Source: Solibacteraceae bacterium (lineage in GTDB: Bacteria > Acidobacteriota > Terriglobia > Bryobacterales > Bryobacteraceae). From it: a stretch of 64,000 bases of DNA. Both the position numbers and the translations under genes were made by a program. Below, piece after piece: positions 7,989-15,867 of the stretch. The stretch covers positions 62,001-126,000 of the forward strand of contig JALSRK010000052.1 in the NCBI GenBank assembly GCA_026984795.1. Reading direction: 5' to 3'. Every line of letters begins with the position of its first letter. Position 1 is the stretch's first letter. Under the pieces are notes generated by a model. It saw nothing but the letters and a program-made list of their open reading frames with translations. It was not told the DNA's origin and searched no databases.

Positions 7989-9221
7989 TCATACCGCCTC
8001 CAGCCCGAGCAGCCTGGCGGCGTTGTTGTGGTAAACCTTCTTCAAGATGCCGTCCGGCAGACCTACGCCGTAGACCTTCCACCTTCCCTGGGGCGGGACG
8101 GGCGCCGGCGCATAGTCGAAATACTCGTCCAGCGTCTCCAGGAACCGGTAGTAGCAGTGGTACATCTCCGGGATCAGGATCTGCTGCGGCGTCTCCACCC
8201 CGTTCGGGCTGGCGTCGGTACCGAACATCACGCGGTCCTGGTATTCCTCGAAGAACTTCCGCGCCCGCCGCGGCTGCCGTCCAAGCTCGCCCAGCCGGGC
8301 GCCGATCTCACAGTGCATGTTGGGATACTTGTCGAGCCAGGCGGAAACCTCGTCCAGGTTTTCCGGATGATTGGCCACGTGCAAGCAGACGAATGTCGTC
8401 TTCGGATGACGCTCGATGACGCGGTTGCGCGCCGCCAGCAGCTCCGGTTTCGACGGATAGTCCTTGTCGTAAAACGACCAGTCCGGGTGGTTCGCCAGCT
8501 CTTCCCACCGCTCGTTGAACCGGTCGATGGGCAGGAAGAAAGCGTCGGGATCGGAAGTGTGGATGAAGACCGGCATGCCGAGTCCGCCGGCCTCTTCGAA
8601 CATCGGCGCAAAGCGCTCATCGTCGATCTTCACCAGCTTGCCATCTTCCCGCAGCCCCAGCCCGAAGCTCTTGTAGAGCTTGATGCCGACAGCGCCCTTC
8701 TCCTTGGCCCGCCGGATCTCTTCGGCCTGGCGTTTCGGGTAGTCCGGATCCTTCATGTTCTGGAAGGACGGTACCACGCAGGTCAGGAACCGGCCCGGGT
8801 GCGCCCCGACCATCTCTTTCAGGCAGCGGTCGAGCAGCTCGCCGGCGTCGCTGGTGTAGTTCACCATGAGCTTCATGTTCATCTCGTCCATCCACCGGAC
8901 GATCTGGGCGAACTGCTCGGCCGGCGTGCCGTGCAGCTTCGACTCCGGCGTCCCTGGGCGGCGGAATACCCCTCCCACGTGAGTGTGCACGTCGATGACG
9001 GGATACTTCGCCCGCGTGACCTGATGTTCCGGAACCTTGAGCATGCTCCGGGGCTGGAAGTCCAGCAGGGCCAGCCTCGGCTTCGTTGCCTTGCCTTTCG
9101 TCTCTTGCCCCGGACGGGCACACCCGGTCGCCGCCAGCGGAACGCCCGCGGCCGCCGCCAGGAAACCGCGACGGCTGGGTCCGGCGCGCCGATTTGTGCT
9201 TTGAATCCGCTTCTTGCTCAC
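7989..9221 (-). CDS. Tat-exported amidohydrolase family protein, probable lipoprotein
   Basis: This 410-residue protein has a leader GPSRRGFLAAAAGVPLAATGC that combines a twin-arginine motif with a lipobox-like end (ATG-C at residue 32), suggesting a folded, lipid-anchored periplasmic enzyme. The body is a COG2159 amidohydrolase TIM barrel: PVIDVHTHVGG (about 77), GIKLYKSFGL (about 185), VFIHTSDPDAF (about 220), FVCLHVANHPE (about 280) and FGTDASPNG (about 335). The start is a GTG at 9221 preceded by AAAGGAGG at ideal spacing; the longer frame to 9278 lacks this. It is followed within 21 nt by the GH109 pair, so it probably acts on products of the same substrate. The reaction is unknown. Confidence 0.85.
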   Translation of the reverse strand: MSKKRIQSTNRRAGPSRRGFLAAAAGVPLAATGCARPGQETKGKATKPRLALLDFQPRSMLKVPEHQVTRAKYPVIDVHTHVGGVFRRPGTPESKLHGTPAEQFAQIVRWMDEMNMKLMVNYTSDAGELLDRCLKEMVGAHPGRFLTCVVPSFQNMKDPDYPKRQAEEIRRAKEKGAVGIKLYKSFGLGLREDGKLVKIDDERFAPMFEEAGGLGMPVFIHTSDPDAFFLPIDRFNERWEELANHPDWSFYDKDYPSKPELLAARNRVIERHPKTTFVCLHVANHPENLDEVSAWLDKYPNMHCEIGARLGELGRQPRRARKFFEEYQDRVMFGTDASPNGVETPQQILIPEMYHCYYRFLETLDEYFDYAPAPVPPQGRWKVYGVGLPDGILKKVYHNNAARLLGLEAV

Positions 9222-9427
9222 TGGATCTTCCTCCTTTCTGTGGCGCAAGGGGCCGAACGGTCCAATCGATGCATACACTGAGCATATACGAAAAGAAACG
9301 CAAACCGGCGGTTCCTCCTCCGAGCCACCTGCCGATTCCGTTCAGCGTGCTAGACTGGAAGCGGTAAAGTCTCATCCTTTCATACAGATCCGGGCGTTAC
9401 CCCCTGGCGCCCGCTACCGCGACGGCT

Positions 9428-10525
9428 ATGGAACGCTACCAGGAGATCGAGCACTACCTCAAAGACGCCTTGGCTGCTTCCGGCGACAGAGCCGCCGTGG
9501 AGCGCCTCGTCGCCTGCGGACTCGACGCTCTGCCGGTCTTCCGCGACTACCTGAAGCGCGATACCGACATCGGCGCCGCCGAGGCCGTCGAAGCCTTGCT
9601 GAAGCGGGTGTTGAAGGAGCGCCTCTCCCTCCCCGTCTCGGGCGCCGACGCGCGCCGCATCGCCCGCTTCCAGCAGGAGCTGGGCTTCATCTTCAAGTAC
9701 AAGTCCTACGCCATCAAGGCCGCCGTCCCGCTGGGCTACTCGATCTTCCTGCAGAATCCCGGCGAGGGCTTCAGCTTCCAGCGGCACGTAACGCACAAGA
9801 CCGAGGTCTTCCACATCCTCGAAGCTCCTCCCGGCGGCTACGTCTTCCTCTGCGACGCCGAGGACTGGGAACGCCACTACGACAAGGAGACCTTCGACGC
9901 CTGGCTGGCCGGCGAATCCCACCCGTTCTTCGACCGCTGCCGCTTCGTCCCGCGGCCCGGCGACGTCTTCGTGATCTCGCGCCTCAACATCGTCCACACG
10001 GTGATCGGCTGCATCCTCGAGGAGTACGCCACCGTCTCCACCGACATGGTGGACCGGCTGCACGACCAGAACAAAGGCAAGCCCATTCCGGAGCGCTTCT
10101 GCCGCGCTTACGCCGAAGAACGCCTGAAGTCGCTCCGCCTGCCGGCCAAACACCGCAACGTGGACATGCTCTCCGGCGAAACGACGGTGGAGCCGATCCC
10201 GTATGAGGCCGTCGAAGGCGGCGAACGGGCGGTGCTCACCGACTCCTTCGTCACCGCCTCGAACTACCGGCTGAATCCTCTGGCCGCCGGCGCCTTGCAC
10301 CGCTTTCCGGACCGCGCGGCGCAGATCCGCATCTTCACCGGCGAGGGCCGCATCGCCATCGCCGGCGACGACGAGCTGGACCGTCTGGAGCAGATGGCGA
10401 TCCCCGTCAAGAGCGGCGACCTGCTCTTCGTTCCCCCCGGCGTCCACTACCGCATCTTCAACGACCGCGGCGAGGCGCTGGAATACTCCGAGCACCGGAT
10501 CGCGCCCGAGGTGGCGTTCATCTGA
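9428..10525 (+). CDS. double-cupin protein
   Basis: This 365-residue protein has a helical N-terminus (1-75) and a first cupin barrel at about 95-215 (SFQRHVTHKTEVFHIL; metal-type His/Glu, then RPGDVFVISRLNIVHTVIG). A second cupin follows at about 280-360 (LHRFPDRAAQIRIFTGEGR ... GDLLFVPPGVHYRIFNDRGE). The first barrel keeps the H-x-E-x(n)-H pattern of mannose-6-phosphate or lyxose isomerase-like cupins; the second is less complete. It could be a sugar isomerase or a sugar-binding regulator; I cannot choose. It is divergent from the amidohydrolase/GH109 operon. A Shine-Dalgarno before the ATG at 9428 is weak. Confidence 0.7.
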   Translation: MERYQEIEHYLKDALAASGDRAAVERLVACGLDALPVFRDYLKRDTDIGAAEAVEALLKRVLKERLSLPVSGADARRIARFQQELGFIFKYKSYAIKAAVPLGYSIFLQNPGEGFSFQRHVTHKTEVFHILEAPPGGYVFLCDAEDWERHYDKETFDAWLAGESHPFFDRCRFVPRPGDVFVISRLNIVHTVIGCILEEYATVSTDMVDRLHDQNKGKPIPERFCRAYAEERLKSLRLPAKHRNVDMLSGETTVEPIPYEAVEGGERAVLTDSFVTASNYRLNPLAAGALHRFPDRAAQIRIFTGEGRIAIAGDDELDRLEQMAIPVKSGDLLFVPPGVHYRIFNDRGEALEYSEHRIAPEVAFI

Positions 10526-10533
10526 CGAGACTG

Positions 10534-10562
10534 TCTGGTACCCCCTGGCGGGTCGTACCAGA
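10534..10562. repeat. 8-bp perfect inverted repeat (TCTGGTAC / GTACCAGA)
   Basis: TCTGGTAC at 10534-10541 and GTACCAGA at 10555-10562 are perfectly complementary across a 13-nt loop. The repeat sits 9 nt after the bicupin stop. On the plus strand it is followed by AAAAAT rather than a T-run, so it is not a classical intrinsic terminator. It could be an operator for the small HTH gene downstream or a weak rho-dependent end. Confidence 0.4.
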
Positions 10563-10699
10563 AAAATCGTAGCCGCGCCTTCCTTTTCCTTGCGATTCTA
10601 CGCCGCCGCCCGCCACTAGAGAAGTGAACTCTCCGGGAGCCGCGGCTTGCCGCTGGCGAAGGTGGAAACTTGCCGCTGCACCGGCTCACGAGGAAGCGG

Positions 10700-10969
10700 A
10701 TGTTCGACATGACGGTCAAACTCCCAAGTGCAATGGAACGCCACACCAGGATCGAGAGCTACACCCGGAGGCTGCGCCGGGCGCTCCGGGACTGCTCGAA
10801 CCGCGAGCTGGAGATCCTGATCCGCTATTACACCCGGGGACAGAACACGGCCCAGGTGGCCGGCGAAATGGGCTGCCGGGTAGAGGAAGTCGAGCACCTG
10901 TTGGGGCGGATGAGGCGGGCCGTCCGCGCCGAACGGCCGCTGGCCAAGGCAGCCGCAGGCTCACGGTAA
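10700..10969 (+). CDS. small sigma-70 region 4-like helix-turn-helix protein
   Basis: This 89-residue protein resembles an isolated sigma-70 region 4: a helical segment with RRLRRALRDCSNRELEILIRYY followed by a turn and recognition helix in AQVAGEMGCRVEEVEHLLGR. It lacks region 2, so it cannot be a complete sigma factor. It may be a DNA-binding regulator related to the C-terminus of ECF sigma factors. The ATG at 10700 is preceded by GAGGAAG; the ATG at 10709 would be equally placed. It is isolated, with the hopanoid operon ending convergently 29 nt downstream. Confidence 0.65.
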   Translation: MFDMTVKLPSAMERHTRIESYTRRLRRALRDCSNRELEILIRYYTRGQNTAQVAGEMGCRVEEVEHLLGRMRRAVRAERPLAKAAAGSR

Positions 10970-10998
10970 CCGGGCGCGGGAGCCGACGTCCGGGGCCT

Positions 10999-12132
10999 CT
11001 ACAAGGCCGGCCGTCCCGGCTGCTCCTCGATAGCGGTAATCCGCCCGTCCCGGCTCAGCCGCAAGCGGCGGTCCCGCCACTCGACGGTGCTTCCCGCCAG
11101 CCCGGCCGCCCATACCGCCAGCCCGAACAGGTCCCGCAGCGGCGTCAGCCACCACCAGCGGCGGGTCACCGGGCACCGCAGGATTCCCACGCCCGTGGCC
11201 AGCCCCGCCGCCAGCCGGGCCGCCATCGTCAGGCCGGTGGGGACCCACCACCCGGCGGCGGCCGCCAGCAGCGCCCAGAAAGTGGCCTGGGTGACGAGGA
11301 TGCCGAGATAGGCCGGCCCTTTGGAGACCCGGATCGTCCGGTGCCACCGCACCTGGTGCCGCCATACCTGGCGCCAACTCTCCGCCCCCAGAGTCGTCTC
11401 CACCACCAGGCTGGAAAGGTGCACCCGGAAGCCGGCTTCGGTGATGCGGCGGGCGAGCTGGTAGTCGTCGGCGATGTATTCCGAGATGGCCGCAAATCCA
11501 CCGATGCGCTCCAGGTCGCGGGCGCGCACCGCGAGCGTCGAGCCCAGGCCGAACTCCCGCACCCCGACCAGTTGGGCCACCAAGACACTGGGAGCGAAAT
11601 CGGTCGCCACGCCCAGCGCCTCCCACCGGCCCGGCGCCGAGTCTGCGCGTCCGCGGTACAGGCAAGTGACTACACCCGTGCCGGGATCCTGCAACGGGGC
11701 CACCACCCGCCTGAGGTAGTCCGGCTCCACCCGCACGTCGCTGTCGTTGATCACCAGGACGGGATGCTTCGCCTCGCGGGCCAGCTTCTCGAGCACCCCG
11801 GCTTTGCGGTTCGGCGCCTCGGTCGGACAGGCCACCAGCCGGAACGGCGCCTCGGGGCACGCACCCATCAGCCGCCGGATTGCGGCGGCGGCGGGGTCGT
11901 CTTCGCTCTCGACGCCGAAGAGAACTTCGTACTCAGGGTAGTCCAGCGCGGCGTGGGAGCGGATCGCTTCGTCGAAGTGCGGGTCCAGGCCACGGACGGG
12001 CTTCAGGATGGAGACCGGCGGCGAGTAGCCGGGCTGCGGATCCCCGCGGCGGCGGTGGCGCCAGGCGGCGGCCAGAGCAGCGAGCTGATAAACGAAGGCC
12101 GCGCCGCAAGCCGCCAACAGGAAATCGTCCAC
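10999..12132 (-). CDS. hpnI: HpnI-type hopanoid glycosyltransferase (ceramide glucosyltransferase-like)
   Basis: This 377-residue membrane GT2/GT21-type protein has an N-terminal TM anchor (1-22), PPVSILKPVRGLDPHFDEAI (about 38), the nucleotide-sugar/metal motif INDSDVRVEPDY (about 128) and a C-terminal acceptor motif WRHQVRWHRTIRVSKG (about 260) before two or three TM helices. These match HpnI, which adds N-acetylglucosamine to bacteriohopanetetrol. The GTG start at 12132 fits the TM anchor and has GAGGC upstream; the longer frame is arginine-rich junk. It is the last gene of the hpnJ operon, 13 nt after the second small EamA-like gene. The deacetylase HpnK expected to act next is not in the window. 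Confidence 0.85.
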   Translation of the reverse strand: MDDFLLAACGAAFVYQLAALAAAWRHRRRGDPQPGYSPPVSILKPVRGLDPHFDEAIRSHAALDYPEYEVLFGVESEDDPAAAAIRRLMGACPEAPFRLVACPTEAPNRKAGVLEKLAREAKHPVLVINDSDVRVEPDYLRRVVAPLQDPGTGVVTCLYRGRADSAPGRWEALGVATDFAPSVLVAQLVGVREFGLGSTLAVRARDLERIGGFAAISEYIADDYQLARRITEAGFRVHLSSLVVETTLGAESWRQVWRHQVRWHRTIRVSKGPAYLGILVTQATFWALLAAAAGWWVPTGLTMAARLAAGLATGVGILRCPVTRRWWWLTPLRDLFGLAVWAAGLAGSTVEWRDRRLRLSRDGRITAIEEQPGRPAL

Positions 12133-12145
12133 GCCTCGCCTCTCG

Positions 12146-12511
12146 CTACATGGAAACCAGCGCCACCCCGGCAATCACCAGCGCCGCCCCGGCCCAGCGC
12201 TTCCAGTTCAGGTGTTCCTTCAGGATCAAGCGCGCCAGCACCGTCTCGACCGCGTAGCTGGCCGCCGTGGCCGGAACGGCGAAGCTCAGGTCGGCGATCG
12301 AGAGCAGCACGAGGAAAGCGAAGAAGGAAACGGCCATGAAGAAGATCGACAGCATCAGCCACCGCCGCCGCAGCACGCGCGCCATGATGCGCCCCCAGCG
12401 GCCGGGGCGAAACTCGTCGATCTCGCCGTGGACTTTCATCTCCCGGCTCTGCAACAGATCGCTCGCCACCGTCGAAAGCACCACGATCGCCACCAGCAGC
12501 CAGGCGCTCAT
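12146..12511 (-). CDS. small EamA/SMR-like membrane protein B
   Basis: This 121-residue protein has four predicted TM segments (SAWLLVAIVVLSTVASDLL; LMLSIFFMAVSFFAFLVLLS; ADLSFAVPATAASYAVETVL; WAGAALVIAGVALVSM). The ILKEHLNWKRW loop is typical of the EamA half-repeat. It is the size of one half of a DMT transporter, like EmrE/SMR proteins, and it overlaps its partner gene by ATGA (12508-12511), so the two probably form a heterodimer. It has a longer cytoplasmic basic loop (about residues 25-50) than EmrE. Position between hpnJ and hpnI suggests a hopanoid or lipid-linked substrate, as with ArnE/ArnF-type flippases. Confidence 0.8.
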   Translation of the reverse strand: MSAWLLVAIVVLSTVASDLLQSREMKVHGEIDEFRPGRWGRIMARVLRRRWLMLSIFFMAVSFFAFLVLLSIADLSFAVPATAASYAVETVLARLILKEHLNWKRWAGAALVIAGVALVSM

Positions 12512-12924
12512 GCGGCCTTCTCCCTCTTGCCGGTGGTTTTCGGAGGGGTCGCCCCGACCAGCGACGTACCGGCGACGATGAGGATCGCCCCCGTCCAGCG
12601 CTGCCAGGAGACGTCTTCGTTCAGTACATACCGGCCCAGGGCGACAGTGAACACGTAGCCCGCGGCCGTCACCGGGAGCACGAAACTCAGGTCAGCCCAG
12701 CTCAGTAATGTGAGCCGGGTCAGGAGCCACAGAATCAGCAAGGCGATCCCGGCCAGTACCCACGGGGTGAAGACCGTCCGGAGCACGCCGAGAGGCGTCA
12801 GCCCGTAGGCGGAGTGCTTCATGCCCCAACTCAACGAGAAGTTGCCGAAAACGTTGGTCAGGACCACCACGACGGTGAGCAGCCATACTTTCAGCGCGAC
12901 GGCGCGCCCCGGCATCTGCATCAA
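12508..12924 (-). CDS. small EamA/SMR-like membrane protein A
   Basis: This 138-residue protein has four TM helices (VWLLTVVVVLTNVFGNFSL; WVLAGIALLILWLLTRLTLL; ADLSFVLPVTAAGYVFTVAL; WTGAILIVAGTSLVG) and the EamA-type YVLNEDVSWQRW loop. Its third helix begins ADLSF, as in the partner gene, so the two are diverged duplicates. The ATG at 12924 overlaps the hpnJ stop (ATGA); Met2 or Met4 are alternatives. It probably pairs with the downstream protein to make a two-component SMR-like transporter or flippase working with the hopanoid enzymes. Confidence 0.8.
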   Translation of the reverse strand: MMQMPGRAVALKVWLLTVVVVLTNVFGNFSLSWGMKHSAYGLTPLGVLRTVFTPWVLAGIALLILWLLTRLTLLSWADLSFVLPVTAAGYVFTVALGRYVLNEDVSWQRWTGAILIVAGTSLVGATPPKTTGKREKAA

Positions 12925-14384
12925 CCAGCTTGTTCCTCGGCCGGGCGCGCCGGGGTCGCAGCCTTCTGCTCAGCGATGAACCGCTTGCGCTTGGAGCGCA
13001 GATCCAGATACTCGCGCGCCTCTTTGAACAGGCGCTTGCGCTCGGTAGAATCGAGCAGCGCCCCCCGCACGATGCGCCAGACGGCCTTGGGCCGGAAGTA
13101 GTACTCGCTGTAGAACCGCTCGACCCATTCGAGCAGCTCGGCGCGGTCCAGGCCCGGGTAGGTGATGTTCGGCAACTGGTGGCCGCCCTCGTCGGTCATC
13201 GGCTCGATGGTGATCAGCCCGTTGCGCTCCACGTAGTCGTAGAATTCCGTCCCCGGGTACGGGTGGGCCACCGAAACCTGGATCGTTTCGGTGTCCAGCT
13301 CCTTGGCGAACTGGATCGTCCTCCGGATCGTCTCCCGGGTCTCGCCCGGCAGCCCGACGATGAAATCGCCGTGGATCTTGATCCCCACCTTCTTGCAGTT
13401 CCCGGTGAAGCGCCGCGCCATGTCCACGGTGGCGCCCTTCTTGATGTTCTTGAGGATCCGCGGGTCGCCGGACTCGTAGCCGACGATCATCAGCCGGCAG
13501 CCGGCCTCCTTCATGGCCTTCAGCGTCTCGTAATCGGTGGTGACCCGCGAGGTGCACGACCAGGTGATGCCCAGCCGTCCCAAGTGCTCGCAGATCTCCA
13601 GTGTGCGGCGCTTGTTGTAGTTGAAGGTGTCGTCGTCGAAGAAGATCTCCCGCAGCCCCTCGAAGTTCTCCCAGGCCCACTTGGCCTCGGCGGCCACGTC
13701 GGCGGCCGAGCGCAGGCGCCACCGGTGGCCGGAGTGCGTCTGGGGCCACAGGCAGAAGGTGCATTGCGCCGGGCAGCCCCGCGAGGAGTAGAAGGCCACG
13801 AAAGGATGCAGCAAAAACGGCACGTTGTAGCGCCGGAAGTCGAGGTCCCGCTTGTAAACCTTCGTTACCCAGGGCAGCGCATCGAGATCCTCGATAGGCG
13901 GCGCCTCGGGATTGTGGACGATCCCGCCGTTCTTGCGGAAGCTGGCGCCGGGGATCTCCTCGAGCGGCTTGCCGTTGGCGTAGTCGACGATCTGGTAGTC
14001 GAACTCCCGGCGGATGACGAAGTCGATCGCCTTCTCCTGCAAGCAGCGCTCCGGCTCCACCGTCACCGGGGGGCCCACGAAGCAGACCTTCAGCTTCGGG
14101 TTGGCGTCCTTCATCATCCCGGCGATCTTCACGTCGACGTGATAGCCGGGAGTGGAGGTGAACAGTACCAGCAGCTCGAAATCGCCCGCCATCCGGACCA
14201 CGTCGTCCACCGTGATCCCATGCGGGGGCGCGTCCACCACCTTGCTGTCAGGCAGCATCCCGGCCGGATAGCAGAGCCAGACCGGGTACCAGTAGGACTC
14301 GATCTCCCGGGTGGCGGGCCAACGGGAACTGGCGCCTCCATCGAACTTCTCGAACGAGGGCGGGTTCAGCAAGAGCGTGCGCAT
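12921..14384 (-). CDS. hpnJ: HpnJ hopanoid radical SAM protein
   Basis: This 487-residue B12-binding-type radical SAM enzyme opens RTLLLNPPSFEKFDGGASSR, closely resembling known HpnJ N-termini, with a cobalamin-like Rossmann region to about residue 150. The radical SAM cluster motif is SRGCPAQCTFC at about 202-212 (CxxxCxxC). HpnJ is needed to turn bacteriohopanetetrol glucosamine into the cyclitol ether in Burkholderia. It is the first gene of a coupled four-gene operon with the SMR-like pair and hpnI. The ATG at 14384 is the natural start. Confidence 0.92.
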   Translation of the reverse strand: MRTLLLNPPSFEKFDGGASSRWPATREIESYWYPVWLCYPAGMLPDSKVVDAPPHGITVDDVVRMAGDFELLVLFTSTPGYHVDVKIAGMMKDANPKLKVCFVGPPVTVEPERCLQEKAIDFVIRREFDYQIVDYANGKPLEEIPGASFRKNGGIVHNPEAPPIEDLDALPWVTKVYKRDLDFRRYNVPFLLHPFVAFYSSRGCPAQCTFCLWPQTHSGHRWRLRSAADVAAEAKWAWENFEGLREIFFDDDTFNYNKRRTLEICEHLGRLGITWSCTSRVTTDYETLKAMKEAGCRLMIVGYESGDPRILKNIKKGATVDMARRFTGNCKKVGIKIHGDFIVGLPGETRETIRRTIQFAKELDTETIQVSVAHPYPGTEFYDYVERNGLITIEPMTDEGGHQLPNITYPGLDRAELLEWVERFYSEYYFRPKAVWRIVRGALLDSTERKRLFKEAREYLDLRSKRKRFIAEQKAATPARPAEEQAG

Positions 14385-14470
14385 CGATCCAATACTTTAA
14401 AGCTTACGATCCGGAACGGAACGGGTCCACGCTGCCCCGCCGGCCGGCCGGAATCAAGGGCTGAACGGCG

Positions 14471-15226
14471 TCAATTGCCCGCCGCCTGCGGAGCCCCCGT
14501 CCACGACGCGATCTCCGGGCGTCTCCCGTTGAATTGGAAATCGTGGAATTTGATCCGGATCTCCGCCGGCCCGACCAACCTCGTGCGGATCTGGGTTTGG
14601 ATCACCGACGGCACCGCAACACCGTCGATCATGGCGTAGTCCCGCACGAAGTCCACCCGCTTGAGGAACACCGACGGGTTCTTCACCAGCCGGCCCGATT
14701 CCCTTACCGGCATTCCCGTGCCGGCGTGGATCCACAGCCATCCACGATACATTCCGAGCCTCTTCTTCTTCGGGATCACCTCGAACAGATACAGCGTCCA
14801 GTCGCCGGAGCCGTACTTGCCCCGGTAGCGGAACTTGTAGTTGGCCGGCGTGATGGCCAGCATCCGCCGGGTGCGCTGGTCCGAGGATTTGACTTCGGCT
14901 TGCAAGTAACGGGCGATCACATCCTTCTTGACCATGTTGTCCCCCTCGAAACCCAACACCTTGTAGGTGATCTTGCCGAGGCTGGAAACCTTCCGCAAGG
15001 CGTGCAACACACCCTTCTTCTTCAGCTCCGGCAGCTTGGCCTCGATGGAGACCTTCATGGTCACGTCGCGCAGGGCATCGCGCACCTGGCTGTAACTCGT
15101 TACATAGCGCTCGAGCGCGCGCTGGCCTTCGGGATCCGGCCGCCTGCCGGGGTCGGCCAAAGCCCCCGGTGCGAGGCAAACCATCAGCCCGAGTGCGGCA
15201 TAAGCCTGTAAGATCACTCGTTTCAT
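14471..15226 (-). CDS. LolA-like periplasmic protein (outer-membrane lipoprotein-sorting type)
   Basis: This 251-residue protein has a Sec signal peptide (MKRVILQAYAALGLMVCLAP, cleavage near ALA-DP). The remainder is beta-rich with pairs such as KFRYRGKYGSGDWTLYLFEV, RGWLWIHAGTGMPVRESGRL and the C-terminal IRIKFHDFQFNGRRPEI. The pattern and size fit the LolA/RseB-like half-barrel family often annotated as outer-membrane lipoprotein-sorting protein. It may carry a lipid or lipoprotein across the periplasm. It follows the hopanoid operon on the opposite side of a 97-nt gap, so a link to hopanoid transport is possible but unproven. Confidence 0.65.
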   Translation of the reverse strand: MKRVILQAYAALGLMVCLAPGALADPGRRPDPEGQRALERYVTSYSQVRDALRDVTMKVSIEAKLPELKKKGVLHALRKVSSLGKITYKVLGFEGDNMVKKDVIARYLQAEVKSSDQRTRRMLAITPANYKFRYRGKYGSGDWTLYLFEVIPKKKRLGMYRGWLWIHAGTGMPVRESGRLVKNPSVFLKRVDFVRDYAMIDGVAVPSVIQTQIRTRLVGPAEIRIKFHDFQFNGRRPEIASWTGAPQAAGN

Positions 15227-15409
15227 GCGATTAGAACACCCGTACGCGGGTACGGCCAGCCGTTACCATAACGACCTTACCAGATTTACAGATGCTGCCG
15301 CACCCTCAAACGTTTCTTCGCCGGTCTGCTTCAGATGGTGACGCGCCGCCGGGAACGACGCTGCCAGCGGGCTCCACCGATCCTTTGGCCCTCCCCTCGT
15401 TCGCTGGGA

Positions 15410-15415
15410 TACGAT
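15410..15415 (+). promoter_or_regulatory. candidate -10 (TACGAT) for a leaderless transcript
   Basis: TACGAT ends 7 nt before the ATG at 15423 and no Shine-Dalgarno separates them. If used, transcription would start at or next to the start codon. A similar arrangement occurs before the genes at 878 and 44925. Confidence 0.3.
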
Positions 15416-15422
15416 AAAGCCT

Positions 15423-15833
15423 ATGGCGCAGATCCCGATCGGGGCCCGGGCGCAGTTGCACCTGCTCGTCACCGGCGAATACGCCGTCGATTTTCTCGGC
15501 AACGACGCCGCCCGGGTGCTGGCCACCCCTTTTCTTATCGGCCATCTCGAGCTGGCTGCCCGGGACGCGGTGAAGCCCCACCTCGAAGAGGGCCTCGACA
15601 CGGTCGGCACGCACGTCGACCTTCGCCACCTGGCCGCCACTCCCCTGGGAATGAGCGTCGCTTGCCACGCCGAAGTCACCGGCGTCGAAGGCCGCCGCAT
15701 CCGCTTCCGGATCTGGGCCGAGGACGAGCAGGAAACCGTCGCCGAAGGCACGCACGAACGCTACGTCATCGACGTCGAACGCTTCGCCGAACGCGTTACG
15801 GCGAAGGCGCGCCGGGGCGGAGGCGGCAAGTGA
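15423..15833 (+). CDS. FlK-like hot-dog thioesterase
   Basis: This 136-residue hot-dog-fold protein resembles the fluoroacetyl-CoA thioesterase (FlK)/thioesterase-like family: LATPFLIGHLELAARDAVKP (the acid/Thr region), TVGTHVDLRHLAATPLGMSV and VEGRRIRFRIWAEDEQETVAEGTHERYVID. The Thr, Glu and His of the family triad have counterparts at about T38, E45 and H71. It would hydrolyse a small acyl-CoA. It lies 34 nt ahead of the L-rhamnose isomerase, so it may sit at the head of that operon. Confidence 0.8.
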   Translation: MAQIPIGARAQLHLLVTGEYAVDFLGNDAARVLATPFLIGHLELAARDAVKPHLEEGLDTVGTHVDLRHLAATPLGMSVACHAEVTGVEGRRIRFRIWAEDEQETVAEGTHERYVIDVERFAERVTAKARRGGGGK

Positions 15834-15867
15834 CACACACGTTCTATCGTCAGGAGCAGACCATCGT

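Noticed and set aside
10534-10562. Intrinsic terminator after the bicupin gene
   Set aside because: The stem is convincing but is followed by A residues rather than a T-run on the gene's strand.
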